A program made the position numbers and the translations under genes. DNA of 64,000 nucleotides from Streptomyces sp. 71268 (lineage in GTDB: Bacteria; Actinomycetota; Actinomycetes; Streptomycetales; Streptomycetaceae). Where the stretch lies: assembly GCF_029392895.1 (NCBI RefSeq), contig NZ_CP114200.1:372001-436000 (forward strand). Reading direction: 5' to 3'. This document shows positions 15,784-24,226 of the stretch, piece after piece. How positions within the stretch are numbered: the stretch's first letter is position 1; the number at the start of each line of letters is the position of its first letter. The notes under the pieces are model-generated. The model saw only the letters and a list, made by a program, of their open reading frames with translations. It searched no databases and was not told where the DNA came from.

Positions 15784-18128
15784 GGCCTGGCCACCGCCTT
15801 CGCGGCGGCCCGCGGCGTCACGCGCCACTGCCGGTCCCCCAACGCCTCCTTCAGGTGCGCCTGTCGGGCCACGATGTTCTTGAAGTGGGAGTAGAAGAAG
15901 GTCGACACGAACAGGTAGCGCCAGAACCAGGCGCGCCTGCGGCGCAGTTCGGGCACCGCGAGTCGCCAGGCGAAGCACGCCTGCACCACACCGGCCGACA
16001 GCGTGAACAGCATGGCGAGCACGCAGATCGGCACCGCCCAGTCGAGTTCGCCCGGGCCACCGGCGCGCCAGATCGAGTACAGCAGGATGGGCAGGATCTG
16101 CAGGGTCAGCCAGGGTTGGACCTCGCGCCAGCCGAGCAGGACGGTCAGGCCGAGCTTCTGCCGCGCGGTGAAGACGGGTGAGCGCAGGGCGCGCCACAGG
16201 TGCTTGAGGGAGACCTGGAGCCAGCCCTGCGCCCAGCGGGAGCGCTGGTTCCACAGCGGCCCGAGTTGGGTGGGGGCCAACTCGCGGGAGATCAGGGTGC
16301 GGTCCATCGCGAACCGGGCGCCCTCGCCGAGCGCGCGCAGCGTGGAGTCGATGTCCTCGGTGAGCATCGAGCCGTGCATGCGGGTACGGGCCAGCAGGTC
16401 GGTGCGCCAGAAGCCGTTGGAGCCGCCGAAGACCCCGAAGCCGTACATGCGGGTGCGCCCCGGGTGGCTCACGGCGTAGATGGCCTCGAACTCCACGGCG
16501 ACCAGGCGGGCCACCCAGGAGCTGTCGCCGTTGCGGATCACGCAGTGGCCCTGCACCACGTCGTAGCCGTTGGACAGCCAGTGCCAGGCGTGTTGGAAGG
16601 CGTCGCGGGCCGGGTGGTGGTCGGCGTCGAAGATGCCCACCATCTCGCCGCGGACCCGGGTGACGGCCGCGTTGATGTTCTGCGCCTTGGAGGTGCTGCC
16701 GACCACCGGCAGCAGCACCAGGCGCGGGTCGCGGCGGGCGATCTCGCGCAGCGTCTCCTCGACGGGCAGCGGGTGCGGGGTGTTGTACGCGAGGACGATC
16801 TCCAACTCGCCGGGGTAGTCGAGTCGGAGGAAGGATTCGACGGTGTCCACGATGGTCGCCGCCTCGTTCGGGAGGTAGGCGGCGATGACGGCGCTGGCCG
16901 GCGGGTAGGGCTGGGCCGGTCGCTGTGGTCTCGGGGTCGCGTCCAGCGCGTACAGGCACTCCAGGATGATCAGCGCGGCGGAGACCAGCAGCCCGGCGAC
17001 CACGATCCAGTACACGACGGAGCCCACGTCCCAGCCGTGCGCGTAGGTCTGCTGGTAGAAGACGAACGGAGCGCCGACGCCGAGGGCCAGCACGAGCAGC
17101 GGCGACAGGGTGTTCAGCAGCAGCTTGACGGCGGCGCCGAGCGAGCGGCGCGGGCGGCGGTGCCGGTCCGGTGTGGCCCGCATCCACGGCGCGTAAAGCA
17201 CCGGTCGCAGGTCGCGGTGGCGGATGGCCTCGGCGACCGCGTCCTTGGCGCGTTCGACGGGCTGCTCGCGCCGCGCGCAGTCGGCCAGCGGGGCCCAGCC
17301 GACGGCCGGGGTCAGGCGCACGTTCTCGTCGGCGACGATGAAGCGGGTCCCGGCGACCTGGCGGGCGAAGTCCTGGAGGGTGGCGCGCGCCGTGTCCTCG
17401 TCAACGCCGGGCAGCAGCATCAGCAGGTGGCCGTCGTCGTCCCAGCCAAGTCGGTCGCTGGGGCCGCCGGCGCGCTCGGCGACGCCGGCCAGCCGCTCGG
17501 CGACCTCGCGTCGCACGCGCTGACCCAGGCGTGCTTCCAGGGCGGGCATCTCGGCGACGGCGACCACGGCCAGCACCCCGGCCCGACGCCCGGCCACCGG
17601 GCGCCCCAGCTCCCGGTCGAGTTCGTCGAGGAAGTGCGGGCTTGAGTACAGGCCGGTGCGCGGGTCAAGCAGCAGGCTTTCGACCGGCACCGGCACCCGG
17701 CGCAGCTTGGCCTCGATGCGCGCGGACAGCTCCGCTGGGTCGGAGGTCTCGGCGACACAGTCGTCGGCCCCGTGGCGCAGCACGTCCACCACGCCGGCCG
17801 GTCCCGGGTGGGCGGTGACGACGAGCAGCGGCAGTGCGCCGCCGGCGGGCGCGGACCGCACCTCGCGGACCACGGCGAGCCCCGCGCGTTCGTCGTCGAG
17901 CGCGACGATGGCGTCCGGCGGGGCCTGTTGGAGACGGGCGCTGACCTGTCCCGGCTCGGCGTGGCTCACCTCGTGACCGGTGGACCGCAGCGTCTGGGTG
18001 AGCCGTTCCAGACGCTGCCCGGGTATGCCGACGGCCAGCACGTGCCCGCCGGGGCGGGGTATGCCCTGCCGCGTCCCGTTCGGAGCCGGTGGTGCGTCCG
18101 GTGCGTGGGGGTGGTGCGAAGTGAGCAC
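15780..18128 (-). CDS. Receiver-like/degenerate GGDEF/processive GT2 glycosyltransferase fusion
   Basis: A 782-residue three-part protein. Residues about 28-145 resemble a response-regulator receiver (possible acceptor Asp78/79, VVTAHPG), but the conserved Lys-Pro is replaced (VAETSD). Residues about 152-310 begin LLLDPRTGLYSSPHFLDELDREL, the standard GGDEF-domain start. The GGDEF signature itself is replaced by WDDDG (229-233), so cyclase activity is not expected. The rest is a membrane GT2 synthase of the cellulose/hyaluronan/PNAG type, with helices near 336-358 and 370-393 and several after 670. Catalytic motifs are DAD (501-503), TED (590-592) and QRSRW (628-632). It should polymerise a sugar nucleotide at the membrane. 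The polymer is unknown. The start MLTSHHPHAP is the best available, without a strong ribosome site. Confidence 0.9.
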   Translation of the reverse strand: MLTSHHPHAPDAPPAPNGTRQGIPRPGGHVLAVGIPGQRLERLTQTLRSTGHEVSHAEPGQVSARLQQAPPDAIVALDDERAGLAVVREVRSAPAGGALPLLVVTAHPGPAGVVDVLRHGADDCVAETSDPAELSARIEAKLRRVPVPVESLLLDPRTGLYSSPHFLDELDRELGRPVAGRRAGVLAVVAVAEMPALEARLGQRVRREVAERLAGVAERAGGPSDRLGWDDDGHLLMLLPGVDEDTARATLQDFARQVAGTRFIVADENVRLTPAVGWAPLADCARREQPVERAKDAVAEAIRHRDLRPVLYAPWMRATPDRHRRPRRSLGAAVKLLLNTLSPLLVLALGVGAPFVFYQQTYAHGWDVGSVVYWIVVAGLLVSAALIILECLYALDATPRPQRPAQPYPPASAVIAAYLPNEAATIVDTVESFLRLDYPGELEIVLAYNTPHPLPVEETLREIARRDPRLVLLPVVGSTSKAQNINAAVTRVRGEMVGIFDADHHPARDAFQHAWHWLSNGYDVVQGHCVIRNGDSSWVARLVAVEFEAIYAVSHPGRTRMYGFGVFGGSNGFWRTDLLARTRMHGSMLTEDIDSTLRALGEGARFAMDRTLISRELAPTQLGPLWNQRSRWAQGWLQVSLKHLWRALRSPVFTARQKLGLTVLLGWREVQPWLTLQILPILLYSIWRAGGPGELDWAVPICVLAMLFTLSAGVVQACFAWRLAVPELRRRRAWFWRYLFVSTFFYSHFKNIVARQAHLKEALGDRQWRVTPRAAAKAVARP

Positions 18129-19221
18129 CTGAGGGTGTCCTTCCTGCCAGGGGGCGCGCGGTCCTGTCGCGAACGCCGGGCCGCGCGGCGGCTGGCGTGG
18201 ACGGGTCCGCCGCGCGCCTCCGTGGACGATTGCGACGGTGTGGTGCTGTGGGCGTGCCGCGAACCGCGACGGGCGGGGTGCGCGGTGGGGCGTACGGGCC
18301 GCGCGCCGTACGGGTCACACGGCTCGTACGCCGGCACGCGCTCGACCGGCGGCCACCCACGCGCGGGCGCGCGCCACCGCGCCACGGCGTGAGCACGGGG
18401 TGTGGTGCCGCGCTGGCGCCCTCGTCCCGCACGACGAGGGCGAGCGGGGCACCGCCCCGCCGCCGCGCGGGCGGTGGTCCTGCCCGCACGGGGCATGGCG
18501 TGGCTGCGTGGCGCCCCGGGCGCGCGTGGCCCGGCCCGCCGCACGGGCGCGGCGAGCTGAGGCCGGGGCCCGGTGGGTACCGGATGAGCGCCGCGTACGG
18601 CCGTCGACGGCGGCGCGGCGTGGGCGCGGGGCCGCTAGCCCCGGCGGCGTCTGGGGGCCGCGGGGGCGGTGGGTCTGTCGCCGCGGGTGGGCCGGAGCCG
18701 ATCGGCGCGCGACGGGCGCGCGGCGTCCGGCGCGCGGTGGTGGTGTCCGTGCCAGGGCGGCGCCGGGGCAGGTCTTTCGAGCGCGCCCGGGCCGTCGAGG
18801 GCGAGGCGCGCGGTGGTGCGAGCCAGAGACGCGCGACCGCGCGTCACGTTGTTCCGCATCTGTGTGGTCCCGTCCTGGTCGGATCGTGGGGGGAGGACCG
18901 GATGGCGCAGAGTGCCGCCGTCTATCCCGGCCGTGGCCGGGCCAGTTCAGTAACGTCAGCCTCTGCGATCACTATGACACCACGCCTTCGACGGTGTAAC
19001 GCGTTGATGAAGTCCCCTCGACCCGCCGTCCGCATACGCCCGCAATGCGCGGTTTCCGCTGGCGGAAGCGTCCCGTCGGCTGGCGGCAACGCGCCAGTCA
19101 CGTACGGCCCGGGCGGCGGCGGGAGCGCGTCGCCCCCGCCGCCGCCCGGCGCGACCTGCCGCCGCCGGCTTCGCCGTCCGAACCGGTCGGGCGGCCGTGG
19201 CGCCTCGCGGGTTGGTCGGGG
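18129..19221. other. 1.1-kb gene-free region upstream of the GT2 fusion gene
   Basis: No frame in these 1,093 bases gives a recognisable protein. Open frames here are Arg/Gly/Pro-rich artefacts of high G+C. The stretch 18940-19020 is less G+C-rich than its surroundings and could hold the promoter for the minus-strand glycosyltransferase, which would give it a leader of about 800 bases. I could not find a convincing -35/-10 pair, tRNA or riboswitch. The other flank is the 3' end of the thioesterase gene, also on the minus strand. Confidence 0.5.
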
Positions 19222-20007
19222 TCAGCCAACGGCCAGGTTGGCGAAGGCCTCGACGTCCTCGGCGATGGCCGCCACCACCCGCTCCTGCTGCGGGGTGATG
19301 AAGAAGTGGCCGCCGGAGAAGGTACGGAGGGTGAAGCCGCCGTCGGTCAGCTTCGCCCACGCCTTGGCCTCGCCGAGGTTGACCCGCGGGTCCGACTCGC
19401 CGGTGAGCACGCTGATCGGGCAGTGCAGCACCGGCGTGCTGCCGTCCACGTCACACCGGTACGTCTCGATGGCCGTGTAGTCGGCGCGGATGGCCGGCAG
19501 CACCATCCGCAGCAACTCCTCGTCGGCCAGCAGTCCGGAGTCGGTCCCGCTGAGCGCGCGGATCTCGGCGATCAGCCCGTCGTCGCCCCGCTGGTGGACG
19601 TTCTCGTCCCGGAAGGTGATCGGCGCCCGCCGCCCGGAGGCGATCAGGCCGCGCAGGTGGACGTTGCCGTCCCGCTCGAAGCGGCGCGCCAGCTCGAAGC
19701 CGAGCACGGCGCCCATGCTGTGGCCGAAGAGCACCAGCGGGCGGTCCGCCCAGGGCGCGAGCGCCGCGTAGATCGCGTCGACCAGGTCGCCCACGTTCTC
19801 CAACGGCGGTTCGGCACGCCGGTCCTGGCGGCCCGGGTACTGCACCGACAGCACGTCGGTGGTCTCGGCGAGCGCCTTGGAGAAGGGGAAGAAGAAGGAA
19901 GCGGACCCTCCTGCGTGCGGCAGGAGCACCACGCGGTGCGGACTGTCGGCTACGGGATGGAAGCGCCGGACCCACAGGTCGTCGGTCGTGGATTCCGTGG
20001 TGCTCAT
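19222..20007 (-). CDS. Type II thioesterase (editing thioesterase), stand-alone
   Basis: A 261-residue alpha/beta-hydrolase of the TEII family, which removes wrong or stalled acyl groups from carrier proteins of NRPS and PKS assembly lines. The diagnostic LLPHAGG block lies at residues 28-34, the nucleophile Ser97 in FGHSMGA, the acid probably in TGESDPR, and the catalytic His in SGGHFFI. ATG 20007 follows GAGGG. No NRPS, PKS, carrier protein or phosphopantetheinyl transferase gene is in the window, so it probably serves an assembly line elsewhere or is the remnant of one. Confidence 0.93.
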   Translation of the reverse strand: MSTTESTTDDLWVRRFHPVADSPHRVVLLPHAGGSASFFFPFSKALAETTDVLSVQYPGRQDRRAEPPLENVGDLVDAIYAALAPWADRPLVLFGHSMGAVLGFELARRFERDGNVHLRGLIASGRRAPITFRDENVHQRGDDGLIAEIRALSGTDSGLLADEELLRMVLPAIRADYTAIETYRCDVDGSTPVLHCPISVLTGESDPRVNLGEAKAWAKLTDGGFTLRTFSGGHFFITPQQERVVAAIAEDVEAFANLAVG

Positions 20008-20433
20008 GGCTGCCCTCGTTCCTAGGTCGTGCTGCGATCCCTGATGGTGGCCGCCCGCCGACACGAGATCCGGATCGACGGGCACCGTCCTATCTCATCA
20101 GGCATCGTCACAACGGGACAGCTCGGCCCAGCCCTTGACGCGGTGTTGGAAGAATCACGTACGACCGGTGTGACCAGCGCACCCGTGCCGGAAAGCGGCC
20201 GGTTTCCGCCGTCGGGGCGGGGCTTGCCGGCGCGTGGCACGGCGCACTCGCCCGCGCGTCACGTCCGCGCCCACCCCTGTCCTCCCGCGCGTCACCCCGT
20301 ACCGCGCCGCGCTCGGGCCCCTCAAGCCGCGCCCGCGCGGGTGCACTTCGCCGCACGGCGGTGCGCGCCGGGGCTGCCGGGGCACGCTGGCCGTGTACCC
20401 GCCCGGGGAGACAGAGGAAGGGACATCACCGCC
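20008..20433. other. Divergent promoter region between thioesterase and methyltransferase genes
   Basis: There is no gene in these 426 bases. A less G+C-rich part (20080-20165) contains TTGACG and TTGTGA-like hexamers on the two strands, but no -10 box at proper spacing that I trust. The part next to the methyltransferase is plain high-G+C sequence ending in its GAGGAAGGG ribosome site. Confidence 0.4.
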
Positions 20434-21192
20434 ATGCGTGGACGCAGCCGCGACGTCCGTCACCAACCCGTCCACCACCCGCTGTTCGCCCGCTCCTACG
20501 CGCGGCTCGCGCCGCTGGCCGACGAGCGGGCGGGGCTCGGGGCGCTGCGTGACGAACTGCTCGCCGGCCTCACCGGACGGGTCATCGAGATCGGCGCGGG
20601 CAGCGGCCTGAACTTCGCGCGCTACCCACGCCAGGTCGCCGAGGTGGTGGCGATCGAACCGGAGAGCCACCTGCGCCGGCTCGCGGTCACGGCCGCGCTG
20701 CGCGCGCACGTCCCGGTGGACGTGGTGCCCGCGCGGGCGGAGGCACTGCCGGTCAAGAGCGAGGCGTTCGACGCGGCGGTGACGGCGCTGGTGCTCTGCT
20801 CGGTGCAGGACCTGCGCCGGTCGTTGGGCGAGTTGCGCCGCGTGCTGCGCCCCGGCGGTGAGCTGCGCTTCCTGGAGCACGGCCGGGCCCGGGGGCGGGC
20901 CATGGCGCTGACCCAGCGGGCGCTGGACCGTACGGTGTGGCCGGCCCTGTGCGGTGGCTGCCACACCAGCCGCGAGATCGTGGCCGAGGTGCGCCGGGCC
21001 GGGTTCGAGATCGACATTCAACGGCGGCTGCGCGTGCCCGAGCGCGGCCTCCCCCTGCCGACCAGCTCGTGCGTGCTGGGCGTGGCCCGGCGGCCGGCGC
21101 TGCCCGCCGACGACGAACGGCCGGGTACGCCGGGTACGCCGAGTGCTCCGGGCGACAGCGGCGGGCCGCCACCCGGTCAGCGCGCGGGCTGA
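20434..21192 (+). CDS. Class I SAM-dependent methyltransferase
   Basis: A 252-residue methyltransferase of the UbiE/Methyltransf_11 type. Motif I is VIEIGAGSGLNFARYP, the acidic end of strand 2 is VVAIEPE, strand 4 is FDAAVTALVLCSV, and the post-motif segment is VLRPGGELRFLEHGRA, typical of small-molecule methyltransferases. The C-terminal 30 residues are a Pro/Gly-rich tail. ATG 20434 has GAGGAAGGG upstream. The substrate is not predictable and no biosynthetic partners are adjacent. Confidence 0.9.
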   Translation: MRGRSRDVRHQPVHHPLFARSYARLAPLADERAGLGALRDELLAGLTGRVIEIGAGSGLNFARYPRQVAEVVAIEPESHLRRLAVTAALRAHVPVDVVPARAEALPVKSEAFDAAVTALVLCSVQDLRRSLGELRRVLRPGGELRFLEHGRARGRAMALTQRALDRTVWPALCGGCHTSREIVAEVRRAGFEIDIQRRLRVPERGLPLPTSSCVLGVARRPALPADDERPGTPGTPSAPGDSGGPPPGQRAG

Positions 21193-21363
21193 GCGCGCTC
21201 CCCGAGGGGGTGGGGCGGCCGGCCCGCGCGGCAGGCGCGGGCCGACCGACCGTCGCGCGGGCGGCGGGCGCGGTACGCGGCCGGGCGCGGCGGGTGCGGG
21301 GCGTCAGCGGGAGTCGACCGGGGGTAGAAACGTACCCACTGCCCGTGATCGAGGAGGCCGCTG

Positions 21364-22245
21364 ATGACCCACCCGTTCCGCTTCGGCGTCAACATGCTCA
21401 CGATAGAGACCGGCGAGGCGTGGAGGGACAAGTGCCGACGCGCCGAGGCGCTCGGTTACGACGTCCTGCTGGTCCCCGACCACCTCGGCATGCCCGCCCC
21501 CTTCCCCGCCCTGATCGCCGCCGCCGAGGCCACCGAACGCCCGCGGGTCGGCACCTTCGTGCTCAACGCCGGGTTCTGGAACCCGGCGCTGCTCGCCCGC
21601 GAGGTGGCCACCTGCGACCAGCTCACCGGCGGTCGGCTGGAGCTCGGGCTCGGCACCGGCTACGTCAACGACGCCGCCGCCCTGCCGTGGGGCTCCCCGC
21701 GCGAGCGCGTGGACCACCTGGAGCGGACCCTGACCGAACTGGACCGGCTCCTGACCGACGCCGAGCAGCGGCCGCGCCCCGCGCAGTCGCCCCGGCCGCC
21801 GGTGCTGCTCGGCGGCAACGGCAACCGTGTCCTGCGACTGGCCGCGCGGCACGCCGAGACCGTGGCGTTCACCGGTGCCAGCCAGGCCCCCGACGCGCCC
21901 GCCGGCACCCTGTCGGTGATCAGCGCCGACGCGCTGGAGGAGCGGGTGGCCGCCTACCGTTCGTTCGCCGCCGACCGGGAGGCGCCCGCCGAGCTGAACT
22001 ACCTGGTCCAGCAGGTGGTGATCACCGACGACCGCCGCGCCGCCGCGGCGGCGCTGGCCCCGCACACGGGCGGCCTGACCGAGGACCAGGTGCTGGAGCA
22101 CCCGGCGCTGCTGGCCGGCACGGTCGCGGAGATCGCCGAACAGGTACGGGCCCACCGTGAGCGGTTCGGCTTCACCTACTTCACCGTGCTCGACCCCTAC
22201 GCGGAGGAGTTCGGCAAGGTCATCGCCGAGCTGCGCGAGGGCTGA
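21364..22245 (+). CDS. LLM-class F420-dependent oxidoreductase
   Basis: A 293-residue luciferase-like TIM-barrel protein. Features: FGVNMLTIETGEAWRDKCRRAEALGYDVLLVPDHLG at the N-terminus, RVGTFVLNAGFWNPALLAREVATCD with the family's bulge region, and GRLELGLGTGY. It belongs to the actinobacterial F420-dependent subgroup rather than flavin monooxygenases, judged by overall resemblance. The hydride-transfer substrate is unknown. ATG 21364 is preceded by GAGGAGG at good spacing. The gene appears to stand alone. Confidence 0.92.
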   Translation: MTHPFRFGVNMLTIETGEAWRDKCRRAEALGYDVLLVPDHLGMPAPFPALIAAAEATERPRVGTFVLNAGFWNPALLAREVATCDQLTGGRLELGLGTGYVNDAAALPWGSPRERVDHLERTLTELDRLLTDAEQRPRPAQSPRPPVLLGGNGNRVLRLAARHAETVAFTGASQAPDAPAGTLSVISADALEERVAAYRSFAADREAPAELNYLVQQVVITDDRRAAAAALAPHTGGLTEDQVLEHPALLAGTVAEIAEQVRAHRERFGFTYFTVLDPYAEEFGKVIAELREG

Positions 22246-22660
22246 GCCCCGGGCGTCTCGGGCCCACCCGTCGCACCCGGGCGCCACGCCGCCGGGCGGG
22301 CCCGCGCCGCGGTGGGCCCGCGCCGTCGGCCGTGCCCCCGTCGCCGCCCCGGCCCGGTCTTCGCATGGCGCCGGGCCGGGCGGGTACCCGGACCGCTCGG
22401 GGCCGTACGGCAGCACGCGGCGCCCCGGAGTCGATCGGTCGGTCGGGGAACGGTGAGTGGCGGGTGGCGGGGGCTTCTCTGGTGTTACTGATCACGGCCC
22501 GTGTCTGCCGCTTTGCCGATCCTTTACGATGGGTGTTCGATCCTCTGTCCGTAAAACCCTCCTGCGAAAGGTGTGAGCGTCCGCCCATGGGCGAGCCTCC
22601 CAGTAGCCGCTGTCGCGCGATCCCTCTGTTCCTGTCCGACCATGGGACGGAGGTGACCCG
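22246..22660 (+). other. Leader region before the CNNM/CorC-type operon
   Basis: There is no gene in 415 bases. The section 22480-22570 is clearly richer in A/T than its surroundings and contains TACGAT (about 22525), a plausible -10. TTTACG and CGTAAA halves flank it as an inverted repeat. That leaves roughly 130 bases of 5' leader with a palindrome CGCCCATGGGCG (22582-22593) before the strong GGAGGTGA ribosome site. I found no match to the Mg2+ (M-box) or Mn2+ riboswitch cores. Confidence 0.45.
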
Positions 22661-24226
22661 ATGATCGAAGTGCTGCTCTTGGCCGTGGCGCTCCTCCTGT
22701 CGCTGGCCTGTGGAGCCTTCGTCGCGGCGGAGTTCTCGCTGACCACGGTCGAGCGCGCCGAGTTGGAGCGGGCCGTGGACCGCGGCGAGCGCGGCGCGCA
22801 CAGCGCCCTCCAGGCCGTGCGCGGCCTCACCTTCCAGCTCTCGGGCGCCCAGCTCGGCATCACCGTCACCAACCTGATCGTCGGCATGCTGGCCAAGCCG
22901 TCGATCGCGGCCCTGCTGGGCGGCCCCCTGGAGGCCGTGGGGGTGCCCTCGTCGGCCGTGAACTCCTTCGCCCTGGTGCTGGGCACCGTGCTGTCCACGC
23001 TGGTGCTGATGGTGGTCGGCGAGCTGGTCCCCAAGAACTGGGCGATCTCCAAGCCGCTGCCGGTGGCCAAGCGGGTCGCCACCCCGCAGCGGATCTTCAG
23101 CGCGGCCTTCCGCCCGCTGATCTCGCACCTGAACAACACGGCCAACCGCATGGTGCGCCGGATGGGGCTGGAGCCGGCCGAGGAGCTGGCGTCGGCGCGC
23201 GGCCCGCAGGAGCTGGTCGCGCTCGCCCGGCACTCCGCCCGCCAGGGCGCACTCGACCGGGACACCGCGGAACTCTTCGTCCGCACGCTGAACCTGGCCG
23301 AGCTGTCGGCGGAGAACGTGATGACGCCCCGGGTCCAGGTCATGGCGCTCGACGTGCAGGCCACCGCCGAGGACGTCGCCAACGCCACCCGGGCCACCGG
23401 CCTGTCCCGCTTCCCCGTCTACCGCGGCAACCTCGACACCGTCGTCGGGGTCGCCCACATCAAGGACGTCCTGGCCATCCCGGCCGAGCGCCGGCCGCGC
23501 CACCCGGTGTCCGCGCTGCTGCGCGACCCGCTGCTGGTGCCCGAGTCGCTGACCGTGGACCGGCTCCTGGACCGCCTCTCCGGCAAGCGCACCATGGCCG
23601 TCGTCATCGACGAGTACGGCGGCACGGCCGGCGTGGTCACGCTGGAGGACATCGTCGAGGAGGTCGTGGGCGAGGTCAGGGACGAGCACGACCCGCTGGA
23701 GACCCCCGACCTGGCCGCACGCGGCACCGACCCCGAGGGCCGGGCCCTGTACGACGCGGACGGCGCGGCCCGCACCGACCAGTTGCGGACCATCGGGCTG
23801 CGCGCGCCGGAAGGCCCGTACGAGACGCTGGCCGGCCTGGTCGCCACCGAGCTGGGACGCATCCCGGCCCGGGGTGACGAGCTGGTCGTGGCCGGCTGGG
23901 AGCTTGAGGTGACGGACGCCTCCGGGCGCCGCGCCGCGAGCGTGCGGCTGCGCGCGCCGCTGGCCTCCGCGACCGACGAGGCCGACGCGGACGACGACGG
24001 CTCCCGCCTGCGCGGCGCGGACGGCGGCCGGGACCGGCCGCACCGCGGCTGGCGGCGCGCCGGCGGCCACCACCATGACCACCACGCCGACCGGGCCGAC
24101 CGGCCCACCGCCCTGGACACGGCAGCGGAGTCGGCCGCGGCCGAGGGCCCCGGTCGCCGGACGCGCCCCGGGCACGGTGCGGCGTCCCTCGACGCCACGC
24201 GGCAGCGGAAGGAGACCCGTCGATGA
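22661..24226 (+). CDS. CNNM/CorC-HlyC family membrane protein with CBS pair (first of tandem)
   Basis: A 521-residue hemolysin C/CNNM-type protein. An N-terminal DUF21 membrane domain (about residues 1-150, with helices at LLLAVALLLSLACGAFVAAEF and LVLMVVGELVPKNWA) is followed by a CBS pair (ENVMTPRVQVMAL; SRFPVYRG; VVIDEYGGTAGVVTLEDIVEEVVGE) and a CorC_HlyC domain (about 370-440). These proteins are linked to Mg2+/Co2+ efflux. The C-terminal 90 residues are unusual: charged, with a His/Asp cluster (GGHHHDHHADRADR) that could bind metal. ATG 22661 follows GGAGGTGA. The stop overlaps the next gene by ATGA. Confidence 0.94.
   Translation: MIEVLLLAVALLLSLACGAFVAAEFSLTTVERAELERAVDRGERGAHSALQAVRGLTFQLSGAQLGITVTNLIVGMLAKPSIAALLGGPLEAVGVPSSAVNSFALVLGTVLSTLVLMVVGELVPKNWAISKPLPVAKRVATPQRIFSAAFRPLISHLNNTANRMVRRMGLEPAEELASARGPQELVALARHSARQGALDRDTAELFVRTLNLAELSAENVMTPRVQVMALDVQATAEDVANATRATGLSRFPVYRGNLDTVVGVAHIKDVLAIPAERRPRHPVSALLRDPLLVPESLTVDRLLDRLSGKRTMAVVIDEYGGTAGVVTLEDIVEEVVGEVRDEHDPLETPDLAARGTDPEGRALYDADGAARTDQLRTIGLRAPEGPYETLAGLVATELGRIPARGDELVVAGWELEVTDASGRRAASVRLRAPLASATDEADADDDGSRLRGADGGRDRPHRGWRRAGGHHHDHHADRADRPTALDTAAESAAAEGPGRRTRPGHGAASLDATRQRKETRR

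Noticed and set aside
16800..17675. Active diguanylate cyclase
   Set aside because: The GGDEF signature is replaced by WDDDG, so only a structural or binding role is plausible.
18971..18999. Promoter for the GT2 fusion gene (TTACAC-N17-CATAGT on the minus strand)
   Set aside because: The -35 matches the consensus at only two of six positions, so I did not call it.
18197..19480. 427-codon plus-strand open frame in the gene-free region
   Set aside because: Low-complexity Arg/Gly/Ala composition, no ribosome site, and it overlaps the thioesterase gene on the other strand.
19222..22245. Small natural-product cluster (thioesterase, methyltransferase, LLM oxidoreductase)
   Set aside because: The genes are on different strands with separate regulatory gaps and no scaffold-forming enzyme is present.
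22480..22660. Mg2+ or Mn2+ riboswitch before the CNNM operon
   Set aside because: Gene type and leader length invite it, but no recognisable conserved core is present.
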